Below, in pieces: positions 55,073 to 64,000 of a stretch of 64,000 bases of DNA. Location: assembly GCF_023700745.1 (NCBI RefSeq), contig NZ_JAMPYG010000005.1, positions 62,001 to 126,000 on the forward strand, read 5' to 3'. This DNA comes from Rhodoferax sp. (lineage in GTDB: Bacteria; Pseudomonadota; Gammaproteobacteria; Burkholderiales; Burkholderiaceae_C). The position numbers and the translations under genes are program-made. Every line of letters begins with the position of its first letter. Within the stretch, counting starts at the first letter, position 1. A model generated the notes under the pieces. The model saw only the letters and a list, made by a program, of their open reading frames with translations. It searched no databases and was not told the DNA's origin.

Positions 55073-57622
55073 ATGTTTCCGTCAAAACAATTTCTGCCCA
55101 CTGCGATGCAAGCAAGCCCCTTGCCGCGCCTGAAAACCTGGTGGTCTCGCCTGACACCCCAGCGCCAGGATCGTTTTGCCATGCTTGCTCCGCTGGCGGC
55201 GGTAGTCCTTTTTCTGGTCGCCATCCTGTCCGCCTTTGCCTACCTGCGACTCGAAGAAATCTCACGCGAACGCGAGGCCATCAGCCGCGACGTGGAATAC
55301 ACGCAACAACGTCTGCGCCTGCGCCTGCTCGAACAACAGGAGCAGTTAGGACGCTTTGCCCGTGAAGTGGCCAGCCGTGAAATCAGCCACAAGGACTTCG
55401 TGAGCCGGGCCGAGGCCCTGGTCAACCTTTATCCCGAATTGCATGGACTGACCTGGAGTGACGAGCGGCGCCGGATACGGGTGGGCTACCACTCGGCCCA
55501 TCTGCCAACACCAGCACAAAAGACAGATGAAACAGCCAATGGCAGTGCGCAAGCCGTCGACAACTTTGCGCTGACGCGCGAGTGGCTGATACCCATCTAT
55601 TCCAAACCGCAGGTCAGACCCGGACTGGACAGCACACTGGAACTGCACTTGCCACTGATAGAGAAGGCCAAATTCAAAGGTACCTTGATGGCGCTTTATT
55701 CGGTGGATGCCATGTTCCGCTATGGCATACCAAACGAAATCAATGCCAAATATGCCATCTCGCTGCAAGATGAACAAGGCAAATTATTGGCCGGCACCAT
55801 CATGTCCGAGGGCAAGCTCAAACGCAAATTATTACCCTGGGCCAGTCCCATCAACACCTATGACATGCCGGTTTCCCCCATTGGCAATGGCTTGATCATC
55901 CGGGGCCAGGCCTACCGGACATCACTCGGCGTGATTGGCAGCGGCCTGTTCTGGCTGGTGATGGTGCTCAGCGCCATCACGGCCTGGCTGCTGTTGGCCA
56001 ACTGGAGCCATACCCGCAGGCGCATTCGTGCACAAGACGCACTGGTACAGGAAACCGCCTTTCGCCGCGCCATGGAGAACTCGATCCTTACCGGCATGCG
56101 TGCCATGGATCTGCAGGGACGCATCACCTACGTCAACGCCGCTTTTTGCCAGATGACGGGCTGGAGCGAAGCTGACCTGGTGGGCAAAACCGCGCCATTT
56201 CCGTACTGGCCCGATGGCGATTTTGATATGCTGAAGCAACGGCTGAACGAAGAACTTGCGGGCGATGTTTCACCCAGCGGCATCCAGTTTCGCGTCAAAC
56301 GCAAAAATGGTGATCTCTTTGATGCCCGGCTCTACGTGTCACCCCTGATCGATGCCTTTGGCCAACAAACCGGCTGGATGACCTCCATGACCGACATCAC
56401 TGAACCGACCCGGGTGCGTGAACAGTTGGCAGCCTCACACGAACGGTTTACCACGGTGCTGGAAGCGCTGGACGCGTCCATTTCGGTTGCCCCCCTGGGC
56501 AGCAACGAGATCCTGTTTGCCAACAAACTCTATCGCCAATGGTTTGGCACCCAGACCGGGGGACACCTTCAACTGGTGGCCGAAGCCGGCGTGCCCCCTC
56601 CTTTGACCAGCGATGAAACCCTTGACACGGTGGATGCCTATGCCGGTTTACCCACCGATCAACTGGCTGAAAAAGAGGCCGAAAGCACCGAGATTTACCT
56701 GGGCAGCCTGGGGCTCTGGCTCGAAGTGCGCACCCGTTACCTGAGTTGGGTCGATGGTCGGCTGGCGCAAATGGTGATTGCCACCGACATCACCGCCCGG
56801 CGCAATGCCGAAGAACAAGCCCAGGTGCAAGCCGAGCGCGCGCAGAACGCCAGCCGCTTGATCACCATGGGCGAAATGGCCTCCAGCGTTGCCCATGAAC
56901 TCAACCAGCCGCTGACAGCCATCAACAACTATTGCAATGGCATGGTGTCGCGCATCAGGAGCCATCAGATCAGTCAGGATGAGTTGCTCGGCGCGCTTGA
57001 AAAAACGGCCAAGCAGGCGCACCGCGCGGGCCAGATCATCCATCGCATCCGCTCCTTTGTGAAACGAAGCGAACCCAACCGCACCATTTCCAACGTGGAG
57101 ACCATGGTCGCGGAGGCCGTGGAGCTGGCAGAAATTGAGCTGCGCCGGCGCAATGTCAAACTCAATCAATACCTGGTAACCAAGCTGCCCAACCTGCTGG
57201 TGGACCCGATTTTGATTGAACAGGTGCTGCTCAATCTGCTGAAAAATGCCGCCGAGTCGGTGGATGCCGCACAGCGACCCACGGAGCAACGTATTGTCAA
57301 ACTCAGGGTGGCGCAAACCTACGTCAATGACAAACCGGTGGTTGAGTTCATGGTGATCGACTCAGGCGCAGGCATCGCCCCTGACGCGATGGAGCGCCTG
57401 TACGAGGCGTTTTATTCGACCAAGGCCGATGGCATGGGCATTGGCCTGTCTTTGTGCCGCTCCATTGTCGAGTCGCACCTGGGCAGAATGAAAGCCGAGA
57501 ACCTCTACAATGGGGAAGTCGTAACAGGTTGTTGCTTCACCTTCTGGATCCCGATAGCCGAGCCCCAGCCGACAGCGCCCACAAAGCGTACCGTTCAACC
57601 CACATTGCTGATATCACCATGA
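55073..57622 (+). CDS. Membrane PAS sensor histidine kinase (FixL/DctS-like)
   Basis: An 849-residue sensor kinase. A first membrane helix (about residues 38-60, LAPLAAVVLFLVAILSAFAYL) and a second (about 285-305) bracket a ~225-residue extracytoplasmic sensor domain. Cytoplasmic PAS domains follow (about 330-450 and 460-580). The phospho-His is H608 in MASSVAHELNQPLTAINNY, the HATPase carries DSGAGIAPDAMERL and GMGIGLSLCRSIVESH. The layout matches DctS/FixL-type kinases that pair with LuxR-type regulators. Its stop overlaps the regulator start by 4 bases. The ligand is unknown; position beside aceE suggests a carbon metabolite such as a carboxylic acid. An alternative start is the ATG at 55106. 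Confidence 0.92.
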   Translation: MFPSKQFLPTAMQASPLPRLKTWWSRLTPQRQDRFAMLAPLAAVVLFLVAILSAFAYLRLEEISREREAISRDVEYTQQRLRLRLLEQQEQLGRFAREVASREISHKDFVSRAEALVNLYPELHGLTWSDERRRIRVGYHSAHLPTPAQKTDETANGSAQAVDNFALTREWLIPIYSKPQVRPGLDSTLELHLPLIEKAKFKGTLMALYSVDAMFRYGIPNEINAKYAISLQDEQGKLLAGTIMSEGKLKRKLLPWASPINTYDMPVSPIGNGLIIRGQAYRTSLGVIGSGLFWLVMVLSAITAWLLLANWSHTRRRIRAQDALVQETAFRRAMENSILTGMRAMDLQGRITYVNAAFCQMTGWSEADLVGKTAPFPYWPDGDFDMLKQRLNEELAGDVSPSGIQFRVKRKNGDLFDARLYVSPLIDAFGQQTGWMTSMTDITEPTRVREQLAASHERFTTVLEALDASISVAPLGSNEILFANKLYRQWFGTQTGGHLQLVAEAGVPPPLTSDETLDTVDAYAGLPTDQLAEKEAESTEIYLGSLGLWLEVRTRYLSWVDGRLAQMVIATDITARRNAEEQAQVQAERAQNASRLITMGEMASSVAHELNQPLTAINNYCNGMVSRIRSHQISQDELLGALEKTAKQAHRAGQIIHRIRSFVKRSEPNRTISNVETMVAEAVELAEIELRRRNVKLNQYLVTKLPNLLVDPILIEQVLLNLLKNAAESVDAAQRPTEQRIVKLRVAQTYVNDKPVVEFMVIDSGAGIAPDAMERLYEAFYSTKADGMGIGLSLCRSIVESHLGRMKAENLYNGEVVTGCCFTFWIPIAEPQPTAPTKRTVQPTLLISP

Positions 57623-58245
57623 GTTTGATTCCCAAAAAAGGCACGGTTTACGTCATTGATGATGATGAAGCGGTGCGCGATTCCCTGCAATGGATGCTCG
57701 AAGGCAAAGACTACCGCGTACGCTGCTTTGACTCCGCAGAATCTTTTCTGAGCCGTTTTGATGCGCGCGAGGTGGCCTGCCTGATTGTTGACATCCGCAT
57801 GGGCGGCATGACCGGTCTGGAGCTGCAAAACCGGCTGCTGGAAAGCAGTTCGCCGCTGCCACTGGCGTTCATCACCGGCCACGGCGACGTGCCCATGGCG
57901 GTTGATTCCATGAAAAAAGGCGCCATGGACTTTATCCAGAAACCCTTTAACGAAGAACAACTGGTGCCTCTGGTGGAGCGCATGCTGGAGCAGGCCAAGG
58001 AATCATTTTCCGAATTTCAAAACGCACTCAATCGTGACGCCCTGATGGCGCGCCTGACACTGCGCGAATCGCAGGTACTCGAGCGCATCGTGGCGGGCCG
58101 GCTGAACAAACAGATTGCCGACGACCTTGGCATCAGCATCAAGACGGTGGAGGCGCACCGCGCCAACATCATGGAAAAACTCAGCGCCAACACGGTGGCC
58201 GATCTGCTCAAAATTGCACTGGGGCCCAATGCCGTCAAGGCCTGA
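57619..58245 (+). CDS. FixJ-type response regulator (receiver plus LuxR HTH)
   Basis: A 208-residue response regulator. The receiver domain (about residues 8-125) has D58 as phosphoacceptor (LIVDIRMGGMTG), the acid pair in VIDDDEAVRD and the Lys in QKPF. The LuxR HTH (about 140-205) is LTLRESQVLERIVAGRLNKQIADDLGISIKTVEAHRANIMEKL. It is translationally coupled to the PAS kinase gene (ATGA overlap), so the two form a two-component system. A terminator follows at 58276. Confidence 0.95.
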   Translation: MSLIPKKGTVYVIDDDEAVRDSLQWMLEGKDYRVRCFDSAESFLSRFDAREVACLIVDIRMGGMTGLELQNRLLESSSPLPLAFITGHGDVPMAVDSMKKGAMDFIQKPFNEEQLVPLVERMLEQAKESFSEFQNALNRDALMARLTLRESQVLERIVAGRLNKQIADDLGISIKTVEAHRANIMEKLSANTVADLLKIALGPNAVKA

Positions 58246-58275
58246 GCACCGGATCATTTTTGCAAAACCCCACAC

Positions 58276-58307
58276 GCCCGCCCCATCCGGACCAGCGGGC
58301 TTTTTTT
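58276..58307 (+). terminator. Terminator after the PAS kinase/FixJ operon
   Basis: Stem GCCCGC (58276-58281) with GCGGGC (58295-58300), loop of 13 bases, followed by seven T. It separates the two-component operon from folD. Confidence 0.85.
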
Positions 58308-58321
58308 ATGGATGAATTGAC

Positions 58322-59191
58322 ATGACCACTCCCGCCCAAGGCGCCCACATCATCGATGGTGTAGCGCTCTCCAAAAAGCTGCGCACCGACGTCACCGCCC
58401 GGACCCAGGCCCTCAAGGCGCGCGGCGTCACACCCGGCCTGGCGGTCATCCTGGTGGGTGACAACCCGGCCAGCGAGGTCTATGTGCGCAACAAGGTCAA
58501 GGGCTGTGAAGACTGCGGCTTTCATTCGGTGCTGGAAAAGTACGATGCCAGCATGCTTGAGTCCGAACTGCTGGCGCGCATTGCGGCGCTCAACGCCGAC
58601 CCTGCCATTCACGGCATCCTGGTGCAGTTGCCGGTGCCCAAACACATCGACGCCAGCAAGGTCATCGAAGCCATTTCGCCGCTCAAAGACGTCGACGGCT
58701 TTCACGTGGCCAGCGCTGGTGCCCTGATGACCGGCATGCCCGGTTTCTGGCCCTGCACGCCCTACGGCTGCATGAAGATGCTGGAGTCCATCAACTACGA
58801 CCTGCGTGGCAAACACGCGGTGGTGATTGGCCGCTCCAACATCGTCGGCAAACCCATGGCCTTGATGCTGTTGCAAAAAAATGCCACGGTCACCATTTGC
58901 CACAGCGCCACGCCCGACCTCAAGGCCTTCACGCTGCAGGCCGACGTGATCGTGGCCGCCGTGGGCAAGCGCAATGTGCTCACCAAAGACATGGTCAAGC
59001 CCGGTGCCGTGGTGCTGGACGTCGGCATGAACCGCAACGAAGCCGGCAAGCTCTGCGGCGACGTCGATTTTGACGGTGTGCGCCAGGTCGCCAGCGCCAT
59101 TACCCCGGTGCCAGGCGGGGTTGGCCCGATGACCATTACCATGTTGCTGATGAACACCCTTGAAGCTGCTGAAAGAACCGCAAACCAATAA
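58322..59191 (+). CDS. folD: Methylenetetrahydrofolate dehydrogenase/cyclohydrolase FolD
   Basis: A 289-residue bifunctional enzyme interconverting 5,10-methylene- and 10-formyl-tetrahydrofolate with NADP+. The catalytic Lys lies in [14 protein letters not shown], the substrate motif is [10 protein letters not shown], the nucleotide loop is [17 protein letters not shown], and the C-terminal motif is [19 protein letters not shown]. Single gene between terminator and prlC; start ATG directly after the terminator tail, with weak ribosome site. Confidence 0.96.
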   Translation: MTTPAQGAHIIDGVALSKKLRTDVTARTQALKARGVTPGLAVILVGDNPASEVYVRNKVKGCEDCGFHSVLEKYDASMLESELLARIAALNADPAIHGILVQLPVPKHIDASKVIEAISPLKDVDGFHVASAGALMTGMPGFWPCTPYGCMKMLESINYDLRGKHAVVIGRSNIVGKPMALMLLQKNATVTICHSATPDLKAFTLQADVIVAAVGKRNVLTKDMVKPGAVVLDVGMNRNEAGKLCGDVDFDGVRQVASAITPVPGGVGPMTITMLLMNTLEAAERTANQ

Positions 59192-59251
59192 CCTTGCGGG
59201 ACAGACCGCAGTACACGAAGTGAACCAGCTCTGTCCTCAACCATTTAAAGC

Positions 59252-61306
59252 ATGAACAATCCCCTGCTCTCTTTTGAAGGTCTTCCGCACTTTGACCAGA
59301 TTGGCCCGGAGCACGTCGAGCCCGCGATTGAGCAACTGCTTGAGCAAGCCAACACCGCACTGGAGACGGTCACGGCACCAGACTTCGCGCCCAGCTGGTC
59401 TGGTATTGCCGTGGTGCTGGATGTCGCCACCGAGCACTTGTCGCGTGCCTGGGGCAGCGTCAGCCACCTCAACAGTGTGGCCGACACGCCCGAATTGCGT
59501 GCCGCCTACAACGCCGCCCTGCCCAAGGTCACCGAGTTCTACACGCGCCTGGGCGCAGACGAACGGCTGTACGCCAAGTACCGCGCCATCAACCCGGAAG
59601 CCCTCAACAGCGAACAGCGCCAGGCGCTCAAAAATGCGCTGCGCAACTTTGTGCTGGGCGGTGCCGACCTGCAGGGCGCTGACCGCGAGCGCTTTGCAGC
59701 CATTGCCGAACGCCAGGCTTTCCTGGGCCAGAAGTTCAGCGAAAACGCCCTCGATGCCACCGACGCCTTTGCCTATTACGCGACGGAGGCCGAGCTTGAT
59801 GGCTTGCCCGACGACGTCAAGCAAACCGCCCGCAACGCCGCCCAGGCCGACGGCAAGGAAGGCTACAAGCTCACCCTGAAAATGCCGTGCTACCTGCCGG
59901 TGATGCAGTTTGCCAGCAGCAGCGCGCTGCGCCAGACGCTGTACCGTGCCTATGTCACCCGCGCCTCCGACCAGGCCGGCACCGACCTGAGTCAGTTCGA
60001 CAACACCGACATCATCAACGAGCTGCTGGCGCTGCGCCTGGAGGAAGCCAAATTGTTGGGTTACCCCAATTTCGGCACGCTGTCGGTGGTGCCCAAAATG
60101 GCCGACTCACCCGAGCAGGTGGTGACGTTTCTGCGCGACCTGGCCCAGCGCGCCCGCCCCTTTGCCGAGCAGGACCTGGCCGACCTGCGCCGCTTTGCAA
60201 AAGCGCAACTGGGTCTGCCTGATCCGCAAGCCTGGGACTGGCCTTTTATCAGCGAAAAGCTCAAGGAAGCGCGTTACGCCTTCAACGAGCAGGAAGTCAA
60301 ACAGTACTTCCCGCTGCCGCGCGTGCTGGCCGGCCTGTTCAACATTGTGCAAACCCTGTTCGAAGTGTCCATCCGCGAGGACCACGCGCCGGTGTGGCAT
60401 GAGTCGGTGCGCTTTTTCCGCATCGAGCGCGCGAACACGCAAGGCACGCCTGAGCTGGTGGGCCAGTTTTACCTGGACCCGCAGGCGCGCAACGGCAAGC
60501 GCGGCGGTGCCTGGATGGACGATGTGCGTGCCCGTTGGCTGCGCCCCGACACACAGCAATTGCAAACACCGGTGGCGCATCTGGTGTGCAACTTTGCCAG
60601 TGGCGTCAACGGCAAGCCGGCCTTGCTGACCCACGACGACGTCACCACCCTGTTCCACGAATTCGGCCACGGCCTGCACCACCTGCTGACCCAGGTCAAC
60701 GAGCGTGACGTCTCGGGCATCAGCGGTGTCGAGTGGGACGCCGTGGAACTGCCGAGCCAGTTCATGGAAAACTTCTGCTGGGAATGGGACGTCATCAAGA
60801 ACATGAGCGCCCATGTCGATACCGATGCGCCGCTGCCGCGCGCGCTGTTCGACAAGATGCTGGCTGCCAAAAATTACCAAAGCGGCATGCAGACGCTGCG
60901 GCAAATCGAGTTTTCGCTGTTTGACATGCTGCTGCACACGTCGCACGACCCGGCGCACGACATCATGCCGCTGCTGCAACAGGTGCGCCAGGAAGTGGCC
61001 GTGCTGCTGCCTCCCGCCTGGTCCCGCACCGCGCACACCTTCAGCCATATTTTTGCCGGTGGCTATGCCGCTGGTTATTACAGCTACAAATGGGCCGAAG
61101 TGCTCAGCAGCGACGCCTACGCGGCCTTTGAAGAAACCATGGGGCCGGACGGCCAGCCCAATGTGCAAACCGGGCAAAAATACCGCCAGGCCATTCTGGA
61201 AGCCGGCGGCAGTCGCCCGGCCATCGCGTCATTCAAGGCATTTCGTGGCCGCGAACCCACCCTGGATGCGCTGCTACGTCACCAGGGGATGACGCCAACT
61301 GCTTAA
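59252..61306 (+). CDS. prlC: Oligopeptidase A (M3 family)
   Basis: A 684-residue cytoplasmic zinc metallopeptidase that degrades short peptides, including cleaved signal peptides. The zinc motif HEFGH is at residues 469-473 (TTLFHEFGHGLHHLL) with the third ligand Glu downstream in FMENFCWEWDV. The C-terminal HIFAGGYAAGYYSYKWAEVLSSD is the substrate-binding Tyr/Gly loop of M3 peptidases. The length matches E. coli PrlC (680). The next gene begins 12 bases later and is probably cotranscribed. Confidence 0.96.
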   Translation: MNNPLLSFEGLPHFDQIGPEHVEPAIEQLLEQANTALETVTAPDFAPSWSGIAVVLDVATEHLSRAWGSVSHLNSVADTPELRAAYNAALPKVTEFYTRLGADERLYAKYRAINPEALNSEQRQALKNALRNFVLGGADLQGADRERFAAIAERQAFLGQKFSENALDATDAFAYYATEAELDGLPDDVKQTARNAAQADGKEGYKLTLKMPCYLPVMQFASSSALRQTLYRAYVTRASDQAGTDLSQFDNTDIINELLALRLEEAKLLGYPNFGTLSVVPKMADSPEQVVTFLRDLAQRARPFAEQDLADLRRFAKAQLGLPDPQAWDWPFISEKLKEARYAFNEQEVKQYFPLPRVLAGLFNIVQTLFEVSIREDHAPVWHESVRFFRIERANTQGTPELVGQFYLDPQARNGKRGGAWMDDVRARWLRPDTQQLQTPVAHLVCNFASGVNGKPALLTHDDVTTLFHEFGHGLHHLLTQVNERDVSGISGVEWDAVELPSQFMENFCWEWDVIKNMSAHVDTDAPLPRALFDKMLAAKNYQSGMQTLRQIEFSLFDMLLHTSHDPAHDIMPLLQQVRQEVAVLLPPAWSRTAHTFSHIFAGGYAAGYYSYKWAEVLSSDAYAAFEETMGPDGQPNVQTGQKYRQAILEAGGSRPAIASFKAFRGREPTLDALLRHQGMTPTA

Positions 61307-61318
61307 GGAGCGACCAAG

Positions 61319-62011
61319 ATGCAAACACCTGTTTCTGCCGATCACATTGCTGGCCTGAACGCATCCCCGGTGCCACGCTGGCTGCTGGCCTGGGTCTGTG
61401 GCTGCATCGTGTTGGGGTCGGGTCAGCTGCAGGCGCAAACCATTTACCGCATCGTCGGACCCGATGGCCAGGTGACGTTTTCGGACATCCCAGGCGCCTC
61501 ATCTGCCAGTAAATTGAGCCCCCTCGACAACACCACGGCAGCCGCCGCCCCGCTTGGCGCAGCGCTGCCCTTCGAGTTGCGCCAGGTGGTTGGCAAATAT
61601 CCAGTCACGCTTTACACCAGCAGCAATTGCGCACCTTGCGAGAGCGGGCGCAGCCTGCTGACATCAAGAGGTGTGCCATTTGCAGAAAAAACCATCAACT
61701 CGGTGCAGGATGCCGAGGCTTTGCAGAAGTTGAGCGGCAGCAACTCACTGCCATTTTTGACGGTTGGGGCACAGCATGTGGCGGGGTTTTCAGCCTCGGA
61801 ATGGACCCAGTACCTGAACGCTGCGGGTTACCCTGAAAACAGCAGCTTGCCAGCCAACTACCGCACGCCCCCGGCGACGCCCATGGTCACGACAGAAAAG
61901 CCCGGTGTTCCAAGCCCTGCGGCGAGCGCGGCAGCACCGGCAGCCCCGACGCTGCCGCCCGCCACAGACCGCAAAGCCAGCCCCGGCAACCCGGCTGGCA
62001 TCCAGTTTTAA
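61319..62011 (+). CDS. Exported DUF4124 plus glutaredoxin-like protein
   Basis: A 230-residue protein with an N-terminal hydrophobic export signal (about residues 20-39, LLAWVCGCIVLGSGQLQAQ). A short DUF4124-type beta segment follows (IYRIVGPDGQVTFSDIPGAS, about 41-60). Residues ~92-165 form a glutaredoxin-like domain with the redox motif C104-A-P-C107 (SSNCAPCESGRSLL) and the cis-Pro in SLPFLTVG. The C-terminal ~55 residues are Pro/Ala-rich. A periplasmic thiol reductase role is inferred; the partner is unknown. It is 12 bases after prlC. Confidence 0.85.
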   Translation: MQTPVSADHIAGLNASPVPRWLLAWVCGCIVLGSGQLQAQTIYRIVGPDGQVTFSDIPGASSASKLSPLDNTTAAAAPLGAALPFELRQVVGKYPVTLYTSSNCAPCESGRSLLTSRGVPFAEKTINSVQDAEALQKLSGSNSLPFLTVGAQHVAGFSASEWTQYLNAAGYPENSSLPANYRTPPATPMVTTEKPGVPSPAASAAAPAAPTLPPATDRKASPGNPAGIQF

Positions 62012-62022
62012 CCCGTGCCGGG

Positions 62023-63267
62023 TCAGACCGGCAGCGCGATCTGGTGGTCCACGCTGAACTGGTAGTCCTTGAAGATGTGCTCTGCACTGAGCGTCTGATA
62101 CGTGCCATCCGCATTGCGGCGGGTGGTGTCCTTGAGACGGTAGGTGTAATGGCCGCAGGTCCAGAGCTTGAAGTTGCGCATCTGCGTGCACAGGCAGGTT
62201 TTGTCCATGACCGAGATGTTTTTGCCATCGGGATGCAGCGCCAGCTCCCGGTTGTAGGATGTGATGTAGGCGCAGTTGCCATTGGCATCAAGCAGATAGC
62301 CATACGACTCGCAGCCGGGCCGGATGCCGTCGCCAATGGCTGGGGAACTTTTGAGCATGCGCATCGGGTAGCCGGTGGGTGAAATGGTGTTGACCTCGAT
62401 GTCATCCTCGTTGGCCCGGTAGTAATCCTGTTTGACATCGGCCGGCAGACCGCATTCGTTGGCCACGGTAAAACGCGTGGCGACCTGCACCGCCGCGGAA
62501 CCAGATTCAAGAAACGACACGGCATCGCTGCCGGTAAAAATACCGCCTGCAGCGATCACGGGGATATTGAGCTGCTCGTCTTTCACATACTGGATGACCT
62601 CGGCGATGATGGTCGCCAGGTCGTATTGCGCCCAGTCCAGTCCAAAACCCAGGTGGCCACCGGCCAGTGGACCTTCCACAATCACAAAATCAGGCAGGCG
62701 ATTGAGTCGCGCGTTCTTGCGCAAGAACAACTGCAGCGCACGCACGCTGGAGACGATGATGCCGAGCTTGGCATCGCGAAAACGCGGGTGGTCGGCAATC
62801 AGGCCAAACGAGCCCAGATGCAGACCCGCGCTCATGGTGATGCCGTCAATGCCGGCATCCAGCGCCGAGGCCATGCGCACTTGCAGTGTCTCACGCGGGC
62901 CGTTCATGGTGAGCTTTTCCATGCAGTTGACAAAAATCAGGCCATCGCCCTTTTTGGCCTCCATGGTGGCGCCCACATGGCGGCGCGTCGCTTCGGCCAG
63001 CACATCCAGGTCGAACTTGACGCCCGATTTGTCCAGGTTGTTGATGTTGTATTTGTACAGCTTGGTCTTGTCCTTGACAAAACTGGTGTCAAAACGCCGG
63101 TCCGACACATCATTGACCATGGCATCCGAGATGTGGCCAATGCCGCCGAGCCGTGCTGCTTCCAGCGCCAGTTCAGCCGTAGAGATGTCCACACCCATGC
63201 CGCCGACCATGATCGGAACATACTCTTTCTGGCCGAACTTCAGGCGAAAATCATCAACACGTTTCAT
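62023..63267 (-). CDS. Nitronate monooxygenase-like flavoprotein
   Basis: A 414-residue FMN enzyme of the nitronate monooxygenase/2-nitropropane dioxygenase family. The barrel motifs include IMVGGMGVDISTAELALEAA at the N-terminus, the catalytic-type His in EGPLAGGHLGFGLDW, and the phosphate loop VIAAGGIFTGSDAVSFLESGSAAVQ. The last ~90 residues (with Cys in GCESYG and TCLCTQMRNFKLWTCGHY) are an unusual Cys-rich tail not needed for the barrel. An enoyl reductase (FabK-like) activity is an alternative. It converges on the glutaredoxin-like gene with 11 bases between. Confidence 0.85.
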   Translation of the reverse strand: MKRVDDFRLKFGQKEYVPIMVGGMGVDISTAELALEAARLGGIGHISDAMVNDVSDRRFDTSFVKDKTKLYKYNINNLDKSGVKFDLDVLAEATRRHVGATMEAKKGDGLIFVNCMEKLTMNGPRETLQVRMASALDAGIDGITMSAGLHLGSFGLIADHPRFRDAKLGIIVSSVRALQLFLRKNARLNRLPDFVIVEGPLAGGHLGFGLDWAQYDLATIIAEVIQYVKDEQLNIPVIAAGGIFTGSDAVSFLESGSAAVQVATRFTVANECGLPADVKQDYYRANEDDIEVNTISPTGYPMRMLKSSPAIGDGIRPGCESYGYLLDANGNCAYITSYNRELALHPDGKNISVMDKTCLCTQMRNFKLWTCGHYTYRLKDTTRRNADGTYQTLSAEHIFKDYQFSVDHQIALPV

Positions 63268-63530
63268 GAAAATCCTTGAGCGAAAAAATCGCTTCGAGAG
63301 ACTCCGTCAGACACATCCTGCAGGCTGTCCAACGGCAAAAAATGGCAAGATGCAATGATCTTGCAGGTCCGCAATTCTAACCATCCCACCCTGCGACAAC
63401 CAGCACACCCTGTTTACCCATGATGGCCCCACGTGCTTCACAATAGACGCTCATCAAGACCGTCTCATGACTAGCGGCCCACACGGCTGCAGCCCAGGCA
63501 ATCACCCATTTTTTTGTTTTCCCTGACACC

Positions 63531-64000
63531 ATGGCCACCTTACCCAAGACACCGCAAGTCCTCAAGGGCGTGCACATCCTGAGCCTGAGCCTCAATCTGC
63601 CCGGCCCGGCCGCGCTACTGCGGCTCAAACACATGGGCGCCAGCTGCGCCAAACTCGAACCGCCGGCCCTGGCCAATGCGCCCGGCAGCGTCACGGGCGA
63701 CCCGATGAGCGCCTACAACCGCACGGCATATGACGCCTTGCACTCAGGTATTGATGTCCGGAGCGTCAACCTCAAAACAGAAGCCGGTCAAAAAGTGCTG
63801 CAGCGCGAGCTGGCCAAAGCCGACGTGTTGCTGACCTCGTTTCGCCCCAGCGCCTTGAAAAAATTGGGAGTGGACTGGGCGACGCTACACCAGGACCATC
63901 CGGCGCTGTCGCTGGTAATGATCGTCGGCGCACCAGGTGCCGAGGCCGAAGCACCTGGCCACGACCTCACTTACCAGGCTGGAAACGGCCTCGTCACCGG
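63531..64000 (+). CDS. CaiB/BaiF family CoA transferase, N-terminal part (cut by window edge)
   Basis: The first 156 codons of a class III CoA-transferase or alpha-methylacyl-CoA racemase. The start MATLPKTPQVLKGVHILSLS leads to LNLPGPAALLRLKHMGASCAKLEPP, the family N-terminal CoA-binding motif. ADVLLTSFRPSALKKLGVDW and PGHDLTYQAGNGLVTG contain the conserved Asp of this family (HDLTY). The start ATG is preceded by no strong ribosome site. The open frame runs to the window end, so length and exact activity cannot be judged. The 263-base gap before it (63268-63530) shows no gene. Confidence 0.88.
   Translation, partial: MATLPKTPQVLKGVHILSLSLNLPGPAALLRLKHMGASCAKLEPPALANAPGSVTGDPMSAYNRTAYDALHSGIDVRSVNLKTEAGQKVLQRELAKADVLLTSFRPSALKKLGVDWATLHQDHPALSLVMIVGAPGAEAEAPGHDLTYQAGNGLVT

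Overview
The window is a GC-rich, gene-dense chromosomal segment of a betaproteobacterium, most likely a member of the Comamonadaceae (Rhodoferax/Polaromonas-like). The signs are a DUF1840 protein, tripartite tricarboxylate (Tct) transporters, HpnCDE squalene genes, a Burkholderiales-type aceE-aceF-lpd order with lipoyl-LpdA, and a type IV pilin followed by a PglL-type glycosyltransferase. The genus is inferred from gene content and family memory. I found no tRNA, rRNA, CRISPR, prophage or insertion sequence.

Layout. 1-4.9 kb: a peptide ABC transporter (dppB partial, C, D, F, A). 5.0-8.9 kb: an MFS exporter and clpB on the minus strand. 9.0-14.8 kb: squalene synthesis (hpnC, hpnD, hpnE) with a CYTH-CHAD protein inserted, then hemH. 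14.9-20.3 kb: an HD-GYP response regulator, a large hybrid histidine kinase and a methyltransferase. 20.4-29.0 kb: a tartrate catabolism island (fused TctA-TctB, TctC, two tartrate dehydrogenase paralogues, D-tartrate dehydratase, two LysR regulators). 29.0-30.9 kb: sodB and xseA. 31.3-38.8 kb: four minus-strand genes, namely a MerR-HTH/class III cyclase fusion, a cNMP-binding patatin phospholipase, a CoA-transferase/GNAT fusion and an acyl-CoA ligase. 39.0-42.1 kb: DUF1840, pilA with a sigma-54 promoter, and pglL. 42.1-48.3 kb: a 5-oxoproline island (regulator, TRAP transporter, pxpBCA). 48.5-54.9 kb: pyruvate dehydrogenase (aceE, aceF, lpdA), divergent from a PAS sensor kinase and FixJ-type regulator at 55.1-58.2 kb. 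58.3-64.0 kb: folD, prlC, a periplasmic glutaredoxin-like protein, a nitronate monooxygenase-like enzyme and a truncated CaiB-type CoA transferase.

How the parts work together. The tartrate island is a transport plus catabolism regulon: both tartrate dehydrogenase genes carry the same ~49-bp operator in the same orientation, with a LysR-type T-N11-A box centred about 63 bp before the predicted transcription start. One copy overlaps the start codon of the LysR gene itself. The 5-oxoproline island pairs a TRAP importer with the three-part 5-oxoprolinase, under a divergent winged-helix regulator with two near-identical inverted operator half-sites. The most speculative and most interesting group is the 31-39 kb block: a predicted nucleotide cyclase beside a cyclic-nucleotide-binding phospholipase and two acyl-CoA enzymes, which could form a second-messenger-controlled lipid turnover module.

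Small-scale signals include a heat-shock type promoter for clpB that overlaps the start of hpnC, a six-base motif array before the cyclase gene, three palindromic intergenic repeats, a 39-bp exact repeat between lipoyl domains of lpdA and aceF, a 9-bp tandem repeat inside the patatin gene, and a remnant of a dienelactone hydrolase gene.
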